A program made the position numbers and the translations under genes. A stretch of DNA of 64,000 nt. Source: JANSWP01 sp041941305 (GTDB lineage Bacteria > Bacteroidota > Bacteroidia > Chitinophagales > Saprospiraceae). Location: NCBI GenBank assembly GCA_041941305.1, contig JBGTQJ010000009.1:1-64000 (forward strand), given 5' to 3'. Positions 34,943-43,779 of this stretch are shown one piece after another. Numbering within the stretch: position 1 is the stretch's first letter; each line of letters starts with the position of its first letter. The notes under the pieces were generated by a model. The model was given only the letters and a program-made list of their open reading frames with translations, was not told the DNA's origin and did not search any database.

Positions 34943-35015
34943 AATTGTTATTTTTATTGGGCACCAATGTTACAAAAAAAGCATAAGAATTAAATTTTTT
35001 CTTTTTTTGCAAATT

Positions 35016-35495
35016 ATGACCAATAGAGAAAAAAGCATTGAGATCCTCAATCAAAACAATGTTTCATTTGAGGTTTTGGAGCACTCCAAGAAAGTATATA
35101 CCTGCGATGCGACTGCTGTTGAAAGAAAAGTACCGCTTAATCAGGTAGTTAAGACGCTGATATGTTACGATAAAAAGAAAAGAATACACATTTTTATGAT
35201 TCCAGGTAGTGAAAGTTTGGATCAGAAAAAGGCTAGAAAGTTGATTGGCTCTAATAAAATGAAATTTGTCCCCAGCAATGTTCTGGAAACGGAGTTTGGA
35301 TTAATCATAGGTGCCATTTCCGCACTATTATTAATTGGAAAAGGAAATATGCTAATGGATTCTAAATTGGCGGATTCAGAATTTGTAACTATAAGCACTG
35401 GTGAGCCAGGAAGTGGATTGAAACTCCGAACCCCAGATTTTAAGAAGTTGATTGAATGTAATATTGGTGAAATTACTAAGATTCAATCTGAGTAA
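35016..35495 (+). CDS. YbaK/ProX-type aminoacyl-tRNA deacylase-like protein
   Basis: The start at 35016 (MTNREKSIEILNQNNVSFEVLEHSKKVYTC) follows a second in-frame ATG three codons upstream. The YbaK fold is seen as HSKKVYTCDATAVERKVPLNQVVKTLICYDKK (cited in parts), with the conserved Lys in VVKTLICY, and a DPKxKARKLIG-like helix. The usual Gly-rich GxxxPxG loop reads GAISALLLIGKGN, so the substrate pocket diverges from Cys-tRNA(Pro) deacylase. It may trim mischarged tRNA. The stop lies one base from the convergent uvrA stop. Confidence 0.8.
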   Translation: MTNREKSIEILNQNNVSFEVLEHSKKVYTCDATAVERKVPLNQVVKTLICYDKKKRIHIFMIPGSESLDQKKARKLIGSNKMKFVPSNVLETEFGLIIGAISALLLIGKGNMLMDSKLADSEFVTISTGEPGSGLKLRTPDFKKLIECNIGEITKIQSE

Positions 35496-35496
35496 T

Positions 35497-38343
35497 TTAT
35501 TTAAATTTTTCTCTCAGAAACTGCCCGGTATAGGAATTTTTAACTTTTACAATCTGCTCCGGAACTCCCTGAAAAACGAGGTTTCCTCCTTCCTTTCCAC
35601 CTCCAGGTCCCAAATCAATGACCCAATCAGCGCTTTTAATGACTTCCATATTATGTTCAACTACGATTACAGTATGACCCTTCTCAACCAAGGCATTCAG
35701 CGCATCAAGAAGCTTTTGAATGTCGTGAAAATGAAGACCAGTGGTAGGCTCATCGAAAATGAATAATATTTTTTCTTTTGGATTTTCTTTGACCAGAAAA
35801 GAAGCAAGCTTAACCCGTTGAGCTTCCCCGCCGGAAAGTGTACTAGAAGACTGTCCTAATTTTACATAACCCAATCCTACATCGTAAAGAGGTTGTAATT
35901 TTTTAACAATATCTCTTTTAGCTGAAAAGAATTCCAAAGCCTCTTCTACACTCAAATCCAAAATTTCATGAATGTTTTTTCCCTGGTATTGAACATCTAA
36001 AACCTCTTGTTTGAATCTCCTGCCCTTGCATTCTTCACATTCCAGGCGAACATCGGCAAGGAATTGCATTTCAATGATTTGTTCTCCTTCTCCTTTGCAA
36101 GTATCACAGCGTCCACCGTCTACATTGAAGCTAAAATGCTTGGGTTGAAAGCCTCTGATTCTGCTCAATTGCTGATTTGACATCATGGTTCGAATGGAAT
36201 CATATGCTTTCACATAAGTTACAGGGTTTGAGCGACTTGATTTGCCTATAGGATTCTGATTGACCATTTCTACCTGAGTGATCAAATTCAAATCGCCTTC
36301 CAGGCTTTTGTGGCTGCCCGGAGCCTTGCTGTTTTCTTCAAAATGTTTTTTTAGTGCAGGAAAGAGAATATTTTTTACCAATGTGGTTTTTCCGGAACCA
36401 CTTACCCCACAGACAACTGTTAAGGTGTTTAACGGGAATTTGACATCAATACTTTGCAGGTTATGTTGTGAAGCGCCCTTAATCCAAATCGCATTAGCAG
36501 ACTTGCGACGTATTTTTGGAACTTCTATTTCCATTCTACCACTCATGTATTTAGTGGTTAAACTTTCGGTTGCGTCCTTGTATATTTTTTCATAATCCCC
36601 GGCAAATACAACTACTCCTCCATGAATTCCAGCGGCTGGTCCGATATCAATTAAATAATCTGCGTTTTGAATGATATCCTCTTCATGTTCTACCACAATT
36701 ACCGTATTTCCTAGATCTCGCAATTCCTTTAGGACTTTAACCAATCGGTTGGTATCCCGAGGGTGTAATCCCACACTTGGTTCATCCAAAATATACATTG
36801 AACTTGTGAGGTTACTCCCCAAAGTCCTGGTTAAATTGATGCGTTGAGTTTCGCCACCAGAGAGCGTGGAGGAAATTCGATTAAGCGTTAAATAACCCAA
36901 GCCCACATCACACATAAATTGTAGCCTGTTAGTGGACTCTAGCAATAATCTTCGAGCAATTTTTCTATCATACTCATTGATTTCAAGGGTATTAAAGAAA
37001 TCCAGTAATTCGTCAATTGGCATCACCACTAAATCTGCAATGGTTTTTCCACCAAATTTAACATACAAAGCTTCCTGCCTCAATCTGGCACCTTCACAGG
37101 TTTGACAGGTGGTCCTTCCACGGTAACGGGCAAGCATGACCCTATTTTGGATTTTGTAGGTTTTCTCCTCCAATTCTGCAAAAAAATCATTGATACCACG
37201 AATAGATCTTGCTCCCTTCCAAAGGATGTCACGTTCTTCCTTGCTTAGTTCTTCATATGGGCGATGCACGGGGAAATCCACTTTATGGGCATTTTTCAAA
37301 AATCGATCGAGCCACTTACCATATTTCTCACCTTTCCAACAAGCTACCGCACCTTCATATACAGATTTGCTTTGATCGGGAATTACTTTATCTGGACTGA
37401 TTCCGGTAACCAGACTAAAGCCTTCACATCTTGGACAAGCGCCATATGGATTGTTAAAGTTGAATAATTGGGGCGTAGGGTCGAGAAAGGTCAAGCCGTC
37501 GAGTTCAAAACGATTGTTGAAACTTGCAGGTTCTGTGTTGTCACTTTCAATGATACATTCACCTTCACTTTCGTAAAAGGCAGTTTGAACAGAATCGGCG
37601 ATGCGTTTTATATTCTCCTCATCTTCTTTTTTTACTACAAAGCGGTCTATTAATATTCTAATGTCAGTATCTGAAAATGAATCGACTCTGTTTTTGAGTT
37701 TAAGCTTTGTATTTTCTATAAAATCTTCAATACGTGAAATTTCACCCTCCGCCATAACACGGGTATAGCCTTTTTGTAGCAATAAATTCAATTCCTGCTC
37801 CAGCGTTCTGTCGGCATATTTGGTGGGAAGAGGAATGAATAATTGAACTTTTGCACCTTCTTCCATACTCTGAATGAAATCTACAACATCTGAAACCTGA
37901 TGCCTCCTGACCAATTTTCCACTGATGGGTGAATAGGTTTTACCAATTCGTGCAAATAGAAGCCTGAGATAGTCATAAATTTCTGTCAAAGTCCCCACTG
38001 TCGAACGGGCATTTCGAGTGCTCACTTTCTGTTCAATAGCAATGGCAGGGCAAATGCCTTTGATATAATCGACATCTGGTTTTTTCATTCTACCCAAAAA
38101 CTGACGAGCATAACTGGAAAGGCTTTCCACGTACCGACGTTGTCCCTCCGCATAAAGGGTGTCCATGGTAATCGAAGATTTCCCCGATCCGGATACTCCC
38201 GTTACTACAACCAACTTGTTTTTGGGGATATGTAGATCTATGTTTTTAAGATTGTTTGCTCGTGCACCTTTAATTTCAATCGTTTCACGAAGACTTTTTG
38301 CAACTGATTTAGTTGCTACCATTAAAGTGTTCTTCTCCGTCAT
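35497..38343 (-). CDS. uvrA: Excinuclease ABC subunit UvrA
   Basis: UvrA is the DNA damage-recognition ATPase of nucleotide excision repair. Both ABC modules are intact: Walker A GVSGSGKSS near residue 50 and GVSGSGKTT near 635, signatures TLSGGETQR and TLSGGEAQR, and Walker B YILDEPSVGLH and FIFDEPTTGLH. The second zinc module is complete (CDTCKGEG...CEECKGR). The first zinc module keeps only CPRC in the phrase ACPRCEG; the preceding CxxC pair is missing, which is common in Bacteroidota UvrA. The length of 948 residues is normal. Confidence 0.97.
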   Translation of the reverse strand: MTEKNTLMVATKSVAKSLRETIEIKGARANNLKNIDLHIPKNKLVVVTGVSGSGKSSITMDTLYAEGQRRYVESLSSYARQFLGRMKKPDVDYIKGICPAIAIEQKVSTRNARSTVGTLTEIYDYLRLLFARIGKTYSPISGKLVRRHQVSDVVDFIQSMEEGAKVQLFIPLPTKYADRTLEQELNLLLQKGYTRVMAEGEISRIEDFIENTKLKLKNRVDSFSDTDIRILIDRFVVKKEDEENIKRIADSVQTAFYESEGECIIESDNTEPASFNNRFELDGLTFLDPTPQLFNFNNPYGACPRCEGFSLVTGISPDKVIPDQSKSVYEGAVACWKGEKYGKWLDRFLKNAHKVDFPVHRPYEELSKEERDILWKGARSIRGINDFFAELEEKTYKIQNRVMLARYRGRTTCQTCEGARLRQEALYVKFGGKTIADLVVMPIDELLDFFNTLEINEYDRKIARRLLLESTNRLQFMCDVGLGYLTLNRISSTLSGGETQRINLTRTLGSNLTSSMYILDEPSVGLHPRDTNRLVKVLKELRDLGNTVIVVEHEEDIIQNADYLIDIGPAAGIHGGVVVFAGDYEKIYKDATESLTTKYMSGRMEIEVPKIRRKSANAIWIKGASQHNLQSIDVKFPLNTLTVVCGVSGSGKTTLVKNILFPALKKHFEENSKAPGSHKSLEGDLNLITQVEMVNQNPIGKSSRSNPVTYVKAYDSIRTMMSNQQLSRIRGFQPKHFSFNVDGGRCDTCKGEGEQIIEMQFLADVRLECEECKGRRFKQEVLDVQYQGKNIHEILDLSVEEALEFFSAKRDIVKKLQPLYDVGLGYVKLGQSSSTLSGGEAQRVKLASFLVKENPKEKILFIFDEPTTGLHFHDIQKLLDALNALVEKGHTVIVVEHNMEVIKSADWVIDLGPGGGKEGGNLVFQGVPEQIVKVKNSYTGQFLREKFK

Positions 38344-38418
38344 TGTTGAGGAAAATTTAGTTTTTGTATGTTGTGAAGTAGTTCTGGGTAGGAAGGTTTT
38401 TTAAGGGCTAATAATTGT

Positions 38419-38468
38419 TTAAAGTTGTTTAAAGTGGTGTCAATTTGAACCACTTTAAACAACTTTAA
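38419..38468. repeat. Perfect 20-bp hairpin behind the S46 peptidase gene
   Basis: Arms ttaaagttgtttaaagtggt (38419-38438) and the exact complement at 38449-38468 enclose a 10-base loop. The structure ends 6 bases before the stop codon at 38475. No U-tract follows on either strand. Confidence 0.85.
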
Positions 38469-38474
38469 TTTACT

Positions 38475-40727
38475 TTAGTTATTATTTATCTTTTGCTTCT
38501 CCACATTCTTCATGCTTTTTGTAGGAAATTTTGCCTTCTTTTCCGGTTTTACTTTTTTGTCGATTCCCGTTCTTTTGGGATGAACCAATGTCATTTCATC
38601 AATTAAATGGGAAGCACCACCTAATTTGTCAACAATGAACAGTATATAACGTATGTCTACCATGATATTTCTACAAATGCTTGGATCATAATTGATATCG
38701 CTCATAGTCCCCTCCCATACGCGGTCGAAGTTTAAGCCAATTAAATTGCCGTATGCATCTATAGCTGGACTTCCAGAATTTCCACCGGAAGTATGGTTGG
38801 AACCAATAAAGTTCACAGGCATTTTTCCTTTGCTGGCATATTGTCCATAATCTTTTTTCTCATACAATTCCAATAGTTTTTTCGGAATATCAAATTCATA
38901 ATCACCGGGAACATATTTTTCCATAATACCTTCCATATAAGTTACTGGTTCATAACGAACGGCGTCTTTGGGTTGATATCCGGCAACTTTTCCATAGGTC
39001 ACCCGAAGTGTACTATTGGCATCTGGATAAAAGCTTTTTCCGGGAAATACTTCCATCAAAGCTTTCATGTATTTGCGTTGCAAGGTGTTGATTTCTTCGT
39101 TGATTGCATTGTATTGTTCTGAAACTTTTTTGGCGTAAGCATCGGCCAGAGCAGAACTCAATTGATAGGCTTTGTCATTCTGAATGGCTTTAATGACGTC
39201 GGAGGAGTTTTTATTCAGAACAGACATCATTGCTTCTTCATTTGGAATGAAGGAATTGCCGTAAATGGAAGCTGCTAATTTTGAGAAATCTCCTCCGTTG
39301 GCTTCCACCATTTTTGTCAGGTCTTCTGGCAAAAATGAATTATGGACCTTATCAACAAACAACTCCATGACAGAGGCAAATACTTTTTGATCAATAGCAG
39401 GTACATAGTTTTTGTAAAAGCCGTTCAGATAATTGACCACTCGCCCTTTAAATGATTCATATCCTTCTTCACCCTGGTTTTCATAAGCATTGACCAGTCG
39501 TTGCAGGACACTGGCAACCCTAAGCATTTCAATATTTACCCTGGTGGCTTCACTATAATATGCATTTGCTTCAGCATAGGGATAGATGTCGGTATAATGC
39601 TTTCTGAAGTCACCTATGATGGAACCATATTTTTGCATCAAATCCGGATTGGCATTCAACAAGGTCATGAACTTTTGTTCCAACTTTTGTTTTTTTGCCA
39701 CTGCATTGGTTCGCTTCAATCCCATTACTTCCCCCTGCCATTTTTTCCATGCATTCGCAATTCCTGCCTGACGAGAAGTGTATTTGATTTTTACCTCCGG
39801 ATCAGCGCGCATTTCCGCATTGAGTACTGTCAAGGCTCTATCTCTAACTGAAATTCTGGCTGGGTCAATGACGTTTTGAATTTGTTCAACTGCAGGTGAA
39901 GGCAAGTATTCATTTGTGCGGCCTGGATAACCAAAGATTAGCGTAAAATCTCCCTTTTCAACACCATCCAAAGAAATTGGTAGAAAATGTTTTGGTTGGA
40001 ATGGTACATTTTCCTCAGAGTGGTCTGCTGGTAAATTATCGGGACCTGCATATACTCTAAACAAGGAAAAATCTCCAGAATGCCGAGGCCAGACCCAGTT
40101 GTCTGTATCTTTTCCAAATTCCCCAATAGAGGAAGGAGGAGCGCCTACCAATCGAACATCGCGATAGGTCACACTGATCATTGCGAAATATTGATTGCCA
40201 TGGAAAAAAGGACGAATAGATAATTCTTCATATTCTGCCAATTGCATCTGCTCTCTGATTCTGTTTAAGTTTTTATCTACAATTGATTGACGCATTCTAC
40301 TATCCATATCTTCCGTTACGCCTTGTAAAGCCTTGGCGGTAACATCTTCCATTCTTGATAAAAAGGTAACCGTAAGCCCCGCAGCATGCAATTCTTCAGC
40401 ATTGTTTTTTGCCCAAAAACCATCTTCTAAATAATTATTCTCCAATGAAGATAGCGCTTGAATCCTTCCGCGCCCACAATGGTGGTTGGTCAATAATAGT
40501 CCATTTGGAGAGATAATTTCGCCAGTGCAGCCGCCTCCAAAATGAACGATAGCATCTTTCAAACTACCATCATTTACACTATAAATTTGCTCTGCTGTCA
40601 TTTTCATACCCATTGCCTGCATATCTCCTTCAAGTGCTTTTAGCAACATCGGTATCCACATTCCTTCTCCAGCAAAGGAAAACTGAAAAACAAAGGCAAC
40701 AAGAACAGTTAGGGTGAATCTTTTCAT
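38475..40727 (-). CDS. S46 family dipeptidyl-peptidase (DPP11-like)
   Basis: S46 peptidases release N-terminal dipeptides in the periplasm of Bacteroidota and supply peptides as carbon and nitrogen sources. The triad is visible: His in LLTNHHCGRG, Asp in DNWVWPRHSGDFSLFR, and Ser in HTSGGNSGSPAIDAYG. The S1-pocket segment reads NFDRVWEGTMSDI. An Arg at this position is the DPP11 feature that selects Asp and Glu, whereas DPP7 has Gly. Start 40727 (MKRFTLTVLVAFVFQFSFA) gives a signal peptide; the ATG at 40736 is an alternative. A TATCTTTG element lies at 40763-40770. Confidence 0.93.
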   Translation of the reverse strand: MKRFTLTVLVAFVFQFSFAGEGMWIPMLLKALEGDMQAMGMKMTAEQIYSVNDGSLKDAIVHFGGGCTGEIISPNGLLLTNHHCGRGRIQALSSLENNYLEDGFWAKNNAEELHAAGLTVTFLSRMEDVTAKALQGVTEDMDSRMRQSIVDKNLNRIREQMQLAEYEELSIRPFFHGNQYFAMISVTYRDVRLVGAPPSSIGEFGKDTDNWVWPRHSGDFSLFRVYAGPDNLPADHSEENVPFQPKHFLPISLDGVEKGDFTLIFGYPGRTNEYLPSPAVEQIQNVIDPARISVRDRALTVLNAEMRADPEVKIKYTSRQAGIANAWKKWQGEVMGLKRTNAVAKKQKLEQKFMTLLNANPDLMQKYGSIIGDFRKHYTDIYPYAEANAYYSEATRVNIEMLRVASVLQRLVNAYENQGEEGYESFKGRVVNYLNGFYKNYVPAIDQKVFASVMELFVDKVHNSFLPEDLTKMVEANGGDFSKLAASIYGNSFIPNEEAMMSVLNKNSSDVIKAIQNDKAYQLSSALADAYAKKVSEQYNAINEEINTLQRKYMKALMEVFPGKSFYPDANSTLRVTYGKVAGYQPKDAVRYEPVTYMEGIMEKYVPGDYEFDIPKKLLELYEKKDYGQYASKGKMPVNFIGSNHTSGGNSGSPAIDAYGNLIGLNFDRVWEGTMSDINYDPSICRNIMVDIRYILFIVDKLGGASHLIDEMTLVHPKRTGIDKKVKPEKKAKFPTKSMKNVEKQKINNN

Positions 40728-40762
40728 GTTTTGCATTTTTTAAACGATTTGATTAAAAAACG

Positions 40763-40770
40763 CAAAGATA
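40763..40770 (-). promoter_or_regulatory. Probable -7 element for the S46 peptidase gene
   Basis: TATCTTTG on the minus strand matches the Bacteroidota consensus TAnnTTTG exactly, 26-27 bases before the ATG at 40736. The -33 element is not clear. The remainder of the divergent 40737-41052 gap is AT-rich and shows no gene. Confidence 0.55.
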
Positions 40771-41052
40771 AAAATTGTTTAATGGTTTATAGGGCGATTT
40801 GGAGCTGCTTCATTTCAAAAAATAGTCTCCATTATTACAATTAAATCTTCATTTCCGTGTATTCTTTCACTTTTTTGTATAAATAAATGCAAATAATTAC
40901 GCAATTTGTGAACAATTGTTCTAACTTTACCTTTCCTATGAGATTACTTTTTTAGGAAAATCTTAATACAATATTTATTGTGTGAGAACTAATAGATTGA
41001 TTTTCAGATTGTTATTCCAAAAGAATTCCAAAAACATAAACTAATATTTATT

Positions 41053-41895
41053 ATGTCTAGTATTGTAACCCAAAGATTTATAAGATGTCATGACAAGTTG
41101 AGAGAGGAAGGACGAGTGCGTTCAAGCCGTCAATTTGCGCTATCTCTAGAATATTTACCTCAAAGTTTAAGCGAAATCCTTAAAGGTCGTCGAGATGTAA
41201 CTATTGAATTATTGAGAAAAGCAGTAGAACACTACAAAATCAACCCAGTTTACATATACACAGGGGAGGGGCCAATGTTTATGAGTGAAGAGGATCACAA
41301 AAGTTTTAGAGTTTTAACTATTGTCACAGACTCACATGATGACGAACGAATTGTGCATGTCCCAGTACCTGCCCAGGCAGGTTATGCAGGAGAAATGGCA
41401 GACCCCACTTTTATCCAGGATTTACCAACTTTCACTCTACCTGATTACAAATATAAAGTAGGCACCCACAGAGCTTTTGACGTAGCAGGTGATAGTATGG
41501 AACCCACTCTTTTTGAAGGAGATAAAGTGATTTGTAGCTATCTGGAACCTACACTATGGGAAAACTCCTTAAAAGATAATTATGTCTATGTAATAGTTAC
41601 CAGAGGAGATGTGGTGGTTAAAAGAGTAACCAATAAATTAAAAGATGAAAAGCATGTGATACTCAGCTCAGATAATGAGTTTTACAATCCATATACAGTT
41701 AATGTTGGAGATATTCGGGAGATATGGTATGTCAGAGCTAAAATTAGTCCTTTCCTGCCTTCACCACAAAATATCAATAATCTATTGAGAAATGAAATAA
41801 ACGATCTGAAAAGAACGATAACCAATCAATCGAACTTAATTAGCAATTTGAACCTTACTATAGAGAAGCTTTTGAAGAACAATGGACAGCTTTAA
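41053..41895 (+). CDS. S24/LexA-type repressor with XRE-like N-terminus and coiled-coil tail
   Basis: Residues 1-75 form an HTH region (RSSRQFALSLEYLPQSLSEILKGRRDVTIELLRKAVEHY). Residues 100-225 form a LexA/CI-like peptidase S24 domain with Ser in VAGDSMEPTLFEGD and Lys in GDVVVKRVT, and a candidate Ala-Gly-type self-cleavage site in VPAQAGYAG. The last 40 residues are a predicted coiled coil (EINDLKRTITNQSNLISNLN). Such proteins sense DNA damage or signals and release operators by self-cleavage. No prophage genes surround it, and the 69-residue gene downstream may be a cotranscribed partner. Confidence 0.88.
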   Translation: MSSIVTQRFIRCHDKLREEGRVRSSRQFALSLEYLPQSLSEILKGRRDVTIELLRKAVEHYKINPVYIYTGEGPMFMSEEDHKSFRVLTIVTDSHDDERIVHVPVPAQAGYAGEMADPTFIQDLPTFTLPDYKYKVGTHRAFDVAGDSMEPTLFEGDKVICSYLEPTLWENSLKDNYVYVIVTRGDVVVKRVTNKLKDEKHVILSSDNEFYNPYTVNVGDIREIWYVRAKISPFLPSPQNINNLLRNEINDLKRTITNQSNLISNLNLTIEKLLKNNGQL

Positions 41896-41951
41896 TGCAC
41901 TGCTATTTTCAAAACAGCTTCTTAATAATAAAAATTTTTTTCTAGACGTTT

Positions 41952-42161
41952 ATGTCCGAATTAACAATCAAAGGAAAGGTCGTCTTTCAGGATTTGGGTC
42001 CCGGTTTTTGGGGGATCGCCTCAAATGATGGTAAAAAGTATCGTCCAGTTAATATGCCGGAGAACCTTAAAGAAAATGGGAAGGTGGTTTTATTGAAGGC
42101 AAAAAAAGTAAGTGAAGAGCCATCCATTTTTATGTGGGGTATTCCTATTGAAATTCTTTGA
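41952..42161 (+). CDS. Small conserved-looking cytoplasmic protein
   Basis: The 69-residue protein is beta-rich: KGKVVFQDLGPGFWGIASNDG, KYRPVNMPENLKENGKVVLLKAKK and a C-terminal FMWGIPIEIL. It looks like a small OB- or SH3-like barrel but no family is recognised. It starts 56 bases after the S24 repressor stop on the same strand, so cotranscription is possible. The role is unknown. Confidence 0.7.
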   Translation: MSELTIKGKVVFQDLGPGFWGIASNDGKKYRPVNMPENLKENGKVVLLKAKKVSEEPSIFMWGIPIEIL

Positions 42162-42235
42162 GATAATATTCAAACCCAATCTGAATCTAAGTTCCCTATC
42201 CCAAATATCTGCCTAAGGATCAATTAAAGAATAAC

Positions 42236-42355
42236 TTCGACATTTTGATGGTTTCTTTTGTGCCAATGCTTCTTCAAAAATAATCGCCTTAGCGCTGCTA
42301 TGGCTCTGTTTTTTTCATCGCCTTGCCTCAAAACAACCTCATCAAATTTGTCGAA
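42236..42355. repeat. Element with imperfect terminal inverted repeats
   Basis: Between convergent genes, ttcgacattttgatg (42236-42250) and catcaaatttgtcgaa (42340-42355) are inverted repeats with one indel and one mismatch. The interior also shows weak complementarity (tttcttttgtgccaatgc against the region near gccttgcctcaaaaca). This is a possible small non-autonomous element. Confidence 0.5.
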
Positions 42356-42406
42356 TCCATTTTTTAAATGATCCTAAAATAATTCAGGACAGGGTACCTG
42401 GAATTT

Positions 42407-43492
42407 TTATTCCTTACAAATGATTGGCAACAAATTATTGACCAAACCAATAGACAAGACGTCTTTAACCTTTGTCAAATCCATACAAGCCTCATCCATT
42501 CTCTCTAAAGCTAAATATGCCTGTCCTCTTATGTATAAATAATTAGCATTCTCAGGAAAAATATCAATGGCCTCGGTTATTTTGGCAATTCCTTCTTCTT
42601 GCTTTCCTTCATTAAAAAAGCTTAAACTATCACCTGCCAATCCCTCTGCTTTTTCATAATCAGATATTTTGCTGGCGCAATGACTTTCGGTAGGCTTAAA
42701 GTGGATGGTTAAATCATAAGCCGTTGGAACTGCTCTTCCATTTAAGCCTGCAGGGTCCCAATTTCCATAGGTTGATGTAACAGCCTGAATAGCTTCAAAT
42801 TGAAAATCAATTCCCAAATTAAAATAGTCACTCACATCCAGCACTTTTACAAATCCGGTTGGTCCCACTAAAGCCTTGATGTCCATATCTCCAATAAAGC
42901 AACTATCTTTATAGCTTGAAGGATAGTTTAATTTGGAATTGACAAAGGTCATCAACGCTTCATGTCCACCCTTGTAAGTAAGGGTATCGTCGAAATTCAC
43001 ATAAACTGAGTCTCTGCCAACCATGACATAGTCAGGTGGATCATCCAATCTAAATCTAATTGGTAAATTGTACTTCATGCGGACTGGTTGTCCATCTTTA
43101 AAACCTGGTCGCCACCTCATTTTAGCTTCAGCAAGTGCATTATTCATCCCATTTAAAACCCTTAAGGCTTCATCACCACATCCACCTCCAATATCCTTAA
43201 CAACATGTGGATTGGAAATGAATCCATCCTTTTCAACAATAAAACCCAAAACCACCATGCCTTCATTGCCATTTTGACGCGCTTCAAATGGATATTGAAT
43301 ATGTGAATACATAAAATTGATTAAGCTGGCTTCAGCACATTCCATCTTGACTTCCAGGGTTGTATCCAAATGTTCGCAACCAGGAAATCGGGGCATTTCT
43401 TCAACTACCATATGAATAGTTGTATCTGCTTGGCTCCAGGTAATCCCAGGAAAAAAAATTATTGAAAAAATAATAAGTTTAAATAGCTTCAT
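42407..43492 (-). CDS. Periplasmic protein with two TonB_C-like domains and a TPR
   Basis: A signal peptide (LIIFSIIFFPGITWSQA) is followed by two TonB C-terminal-like domains. The first is at about 50-150 (YPFEARQNGNEGMVVLGFIVEKDG, MRWRPGFKDGQPVRMKYNLPIRF). The second is weaker, at about 175-265 (LNYPSSYKDSCFIGDMDIKALVGPTG, GNWDPAGLNGRAVPTAYDLTIHF). A TPR-like pair follows at 285-355. No inner-membrane helix follows the leader, so a classical energy-transducing TonB role is unlikely; a periplasmic binding or scaffold protein is more plausible. Confidence 0.78.
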   Translation of the reverse strand: MKLFKLIIFSIIFFPGITWSQADTTIHMVVEEMPRFPGCEHLDTTLEVKMECAEASLINFMYSHIQYPFEARQNGNEGMVVLGFIVEKDGFISNPHVVKDIGGGCGDEALRVLNGMNNALAEAKMRWRPGFKDGQPVRMKYNLPIRFRLDDPPDYVMVGRDSVYVNFDDTLTYKGGHEALMTFVNSKLNYPSSYKDSCFIGDMDIKALVGPTGFVKVLDVSDYFNLGIDFQFEAIQAVTSTYGNWDPAGLNGRAVPTAYDLTIHFKPTESHCASKISDYEKAEGLAGDSLSFFNEGKQEEGIAKITEAIDIFPENANYLYIRGQAYLALERMDEACMDLTKVKDVLSIGLVNNLLPIICKE

Positions 43493-43572
43493 GAAAATGT
43501 AGTTTTAATCAACAAATCGTGTCCTTGTAGTAATTTTTTGTAGGTGAACATCGCAAGGCGATTGGACCAAAT

Positions 43573-43656
43573 CGCTGCCTTTTGGCAGCGAAATAGTTCT
43601 TTAGAGAGCCGTTTTATTATGATTTTCGCAGGAAAATCATAATAAAACGGCTCTCT
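43573..43656. terminator. Tandem strong hairpins upstream of the TonB_C gene
   Basis: The first is an 8-bp stem tcgctgcc/ggcagcga with a 4-base loop (43572-43591). The second has a perfect 24-bp stem, 43603-43626 with 43633-43656, and a 6-base loop. The 12-base core ttatgattttcg is shared with the hairpin at 53447-53489. They lie between the S37 peptidase stop (43780) and the TonB_C gene start (43492), both on the minus strand, so termination of the peptidase transcript is likely. Confidence 0.65.
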
Positions 43657-43779
43657 TTAAGATTCTTTGTTCCCGAAGGCTTTCGAGATAGCCACCGATA
43701 TCCACCCTCCAATTATGAGTTGAAATAAGAATTTTTATGTCGCGATCTTTAAAGTGCGATATCAGGTTGAAAAAGTTGT

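Noticed and set aside
35497..38343. Damaged UvrA because of a missing zinc-binding pair
   Set aside because: Loss of the first CxxC pair in zinc module 1 is common in Bacteroidota UvrA; both ATPase modules and the second zinc module are intact.
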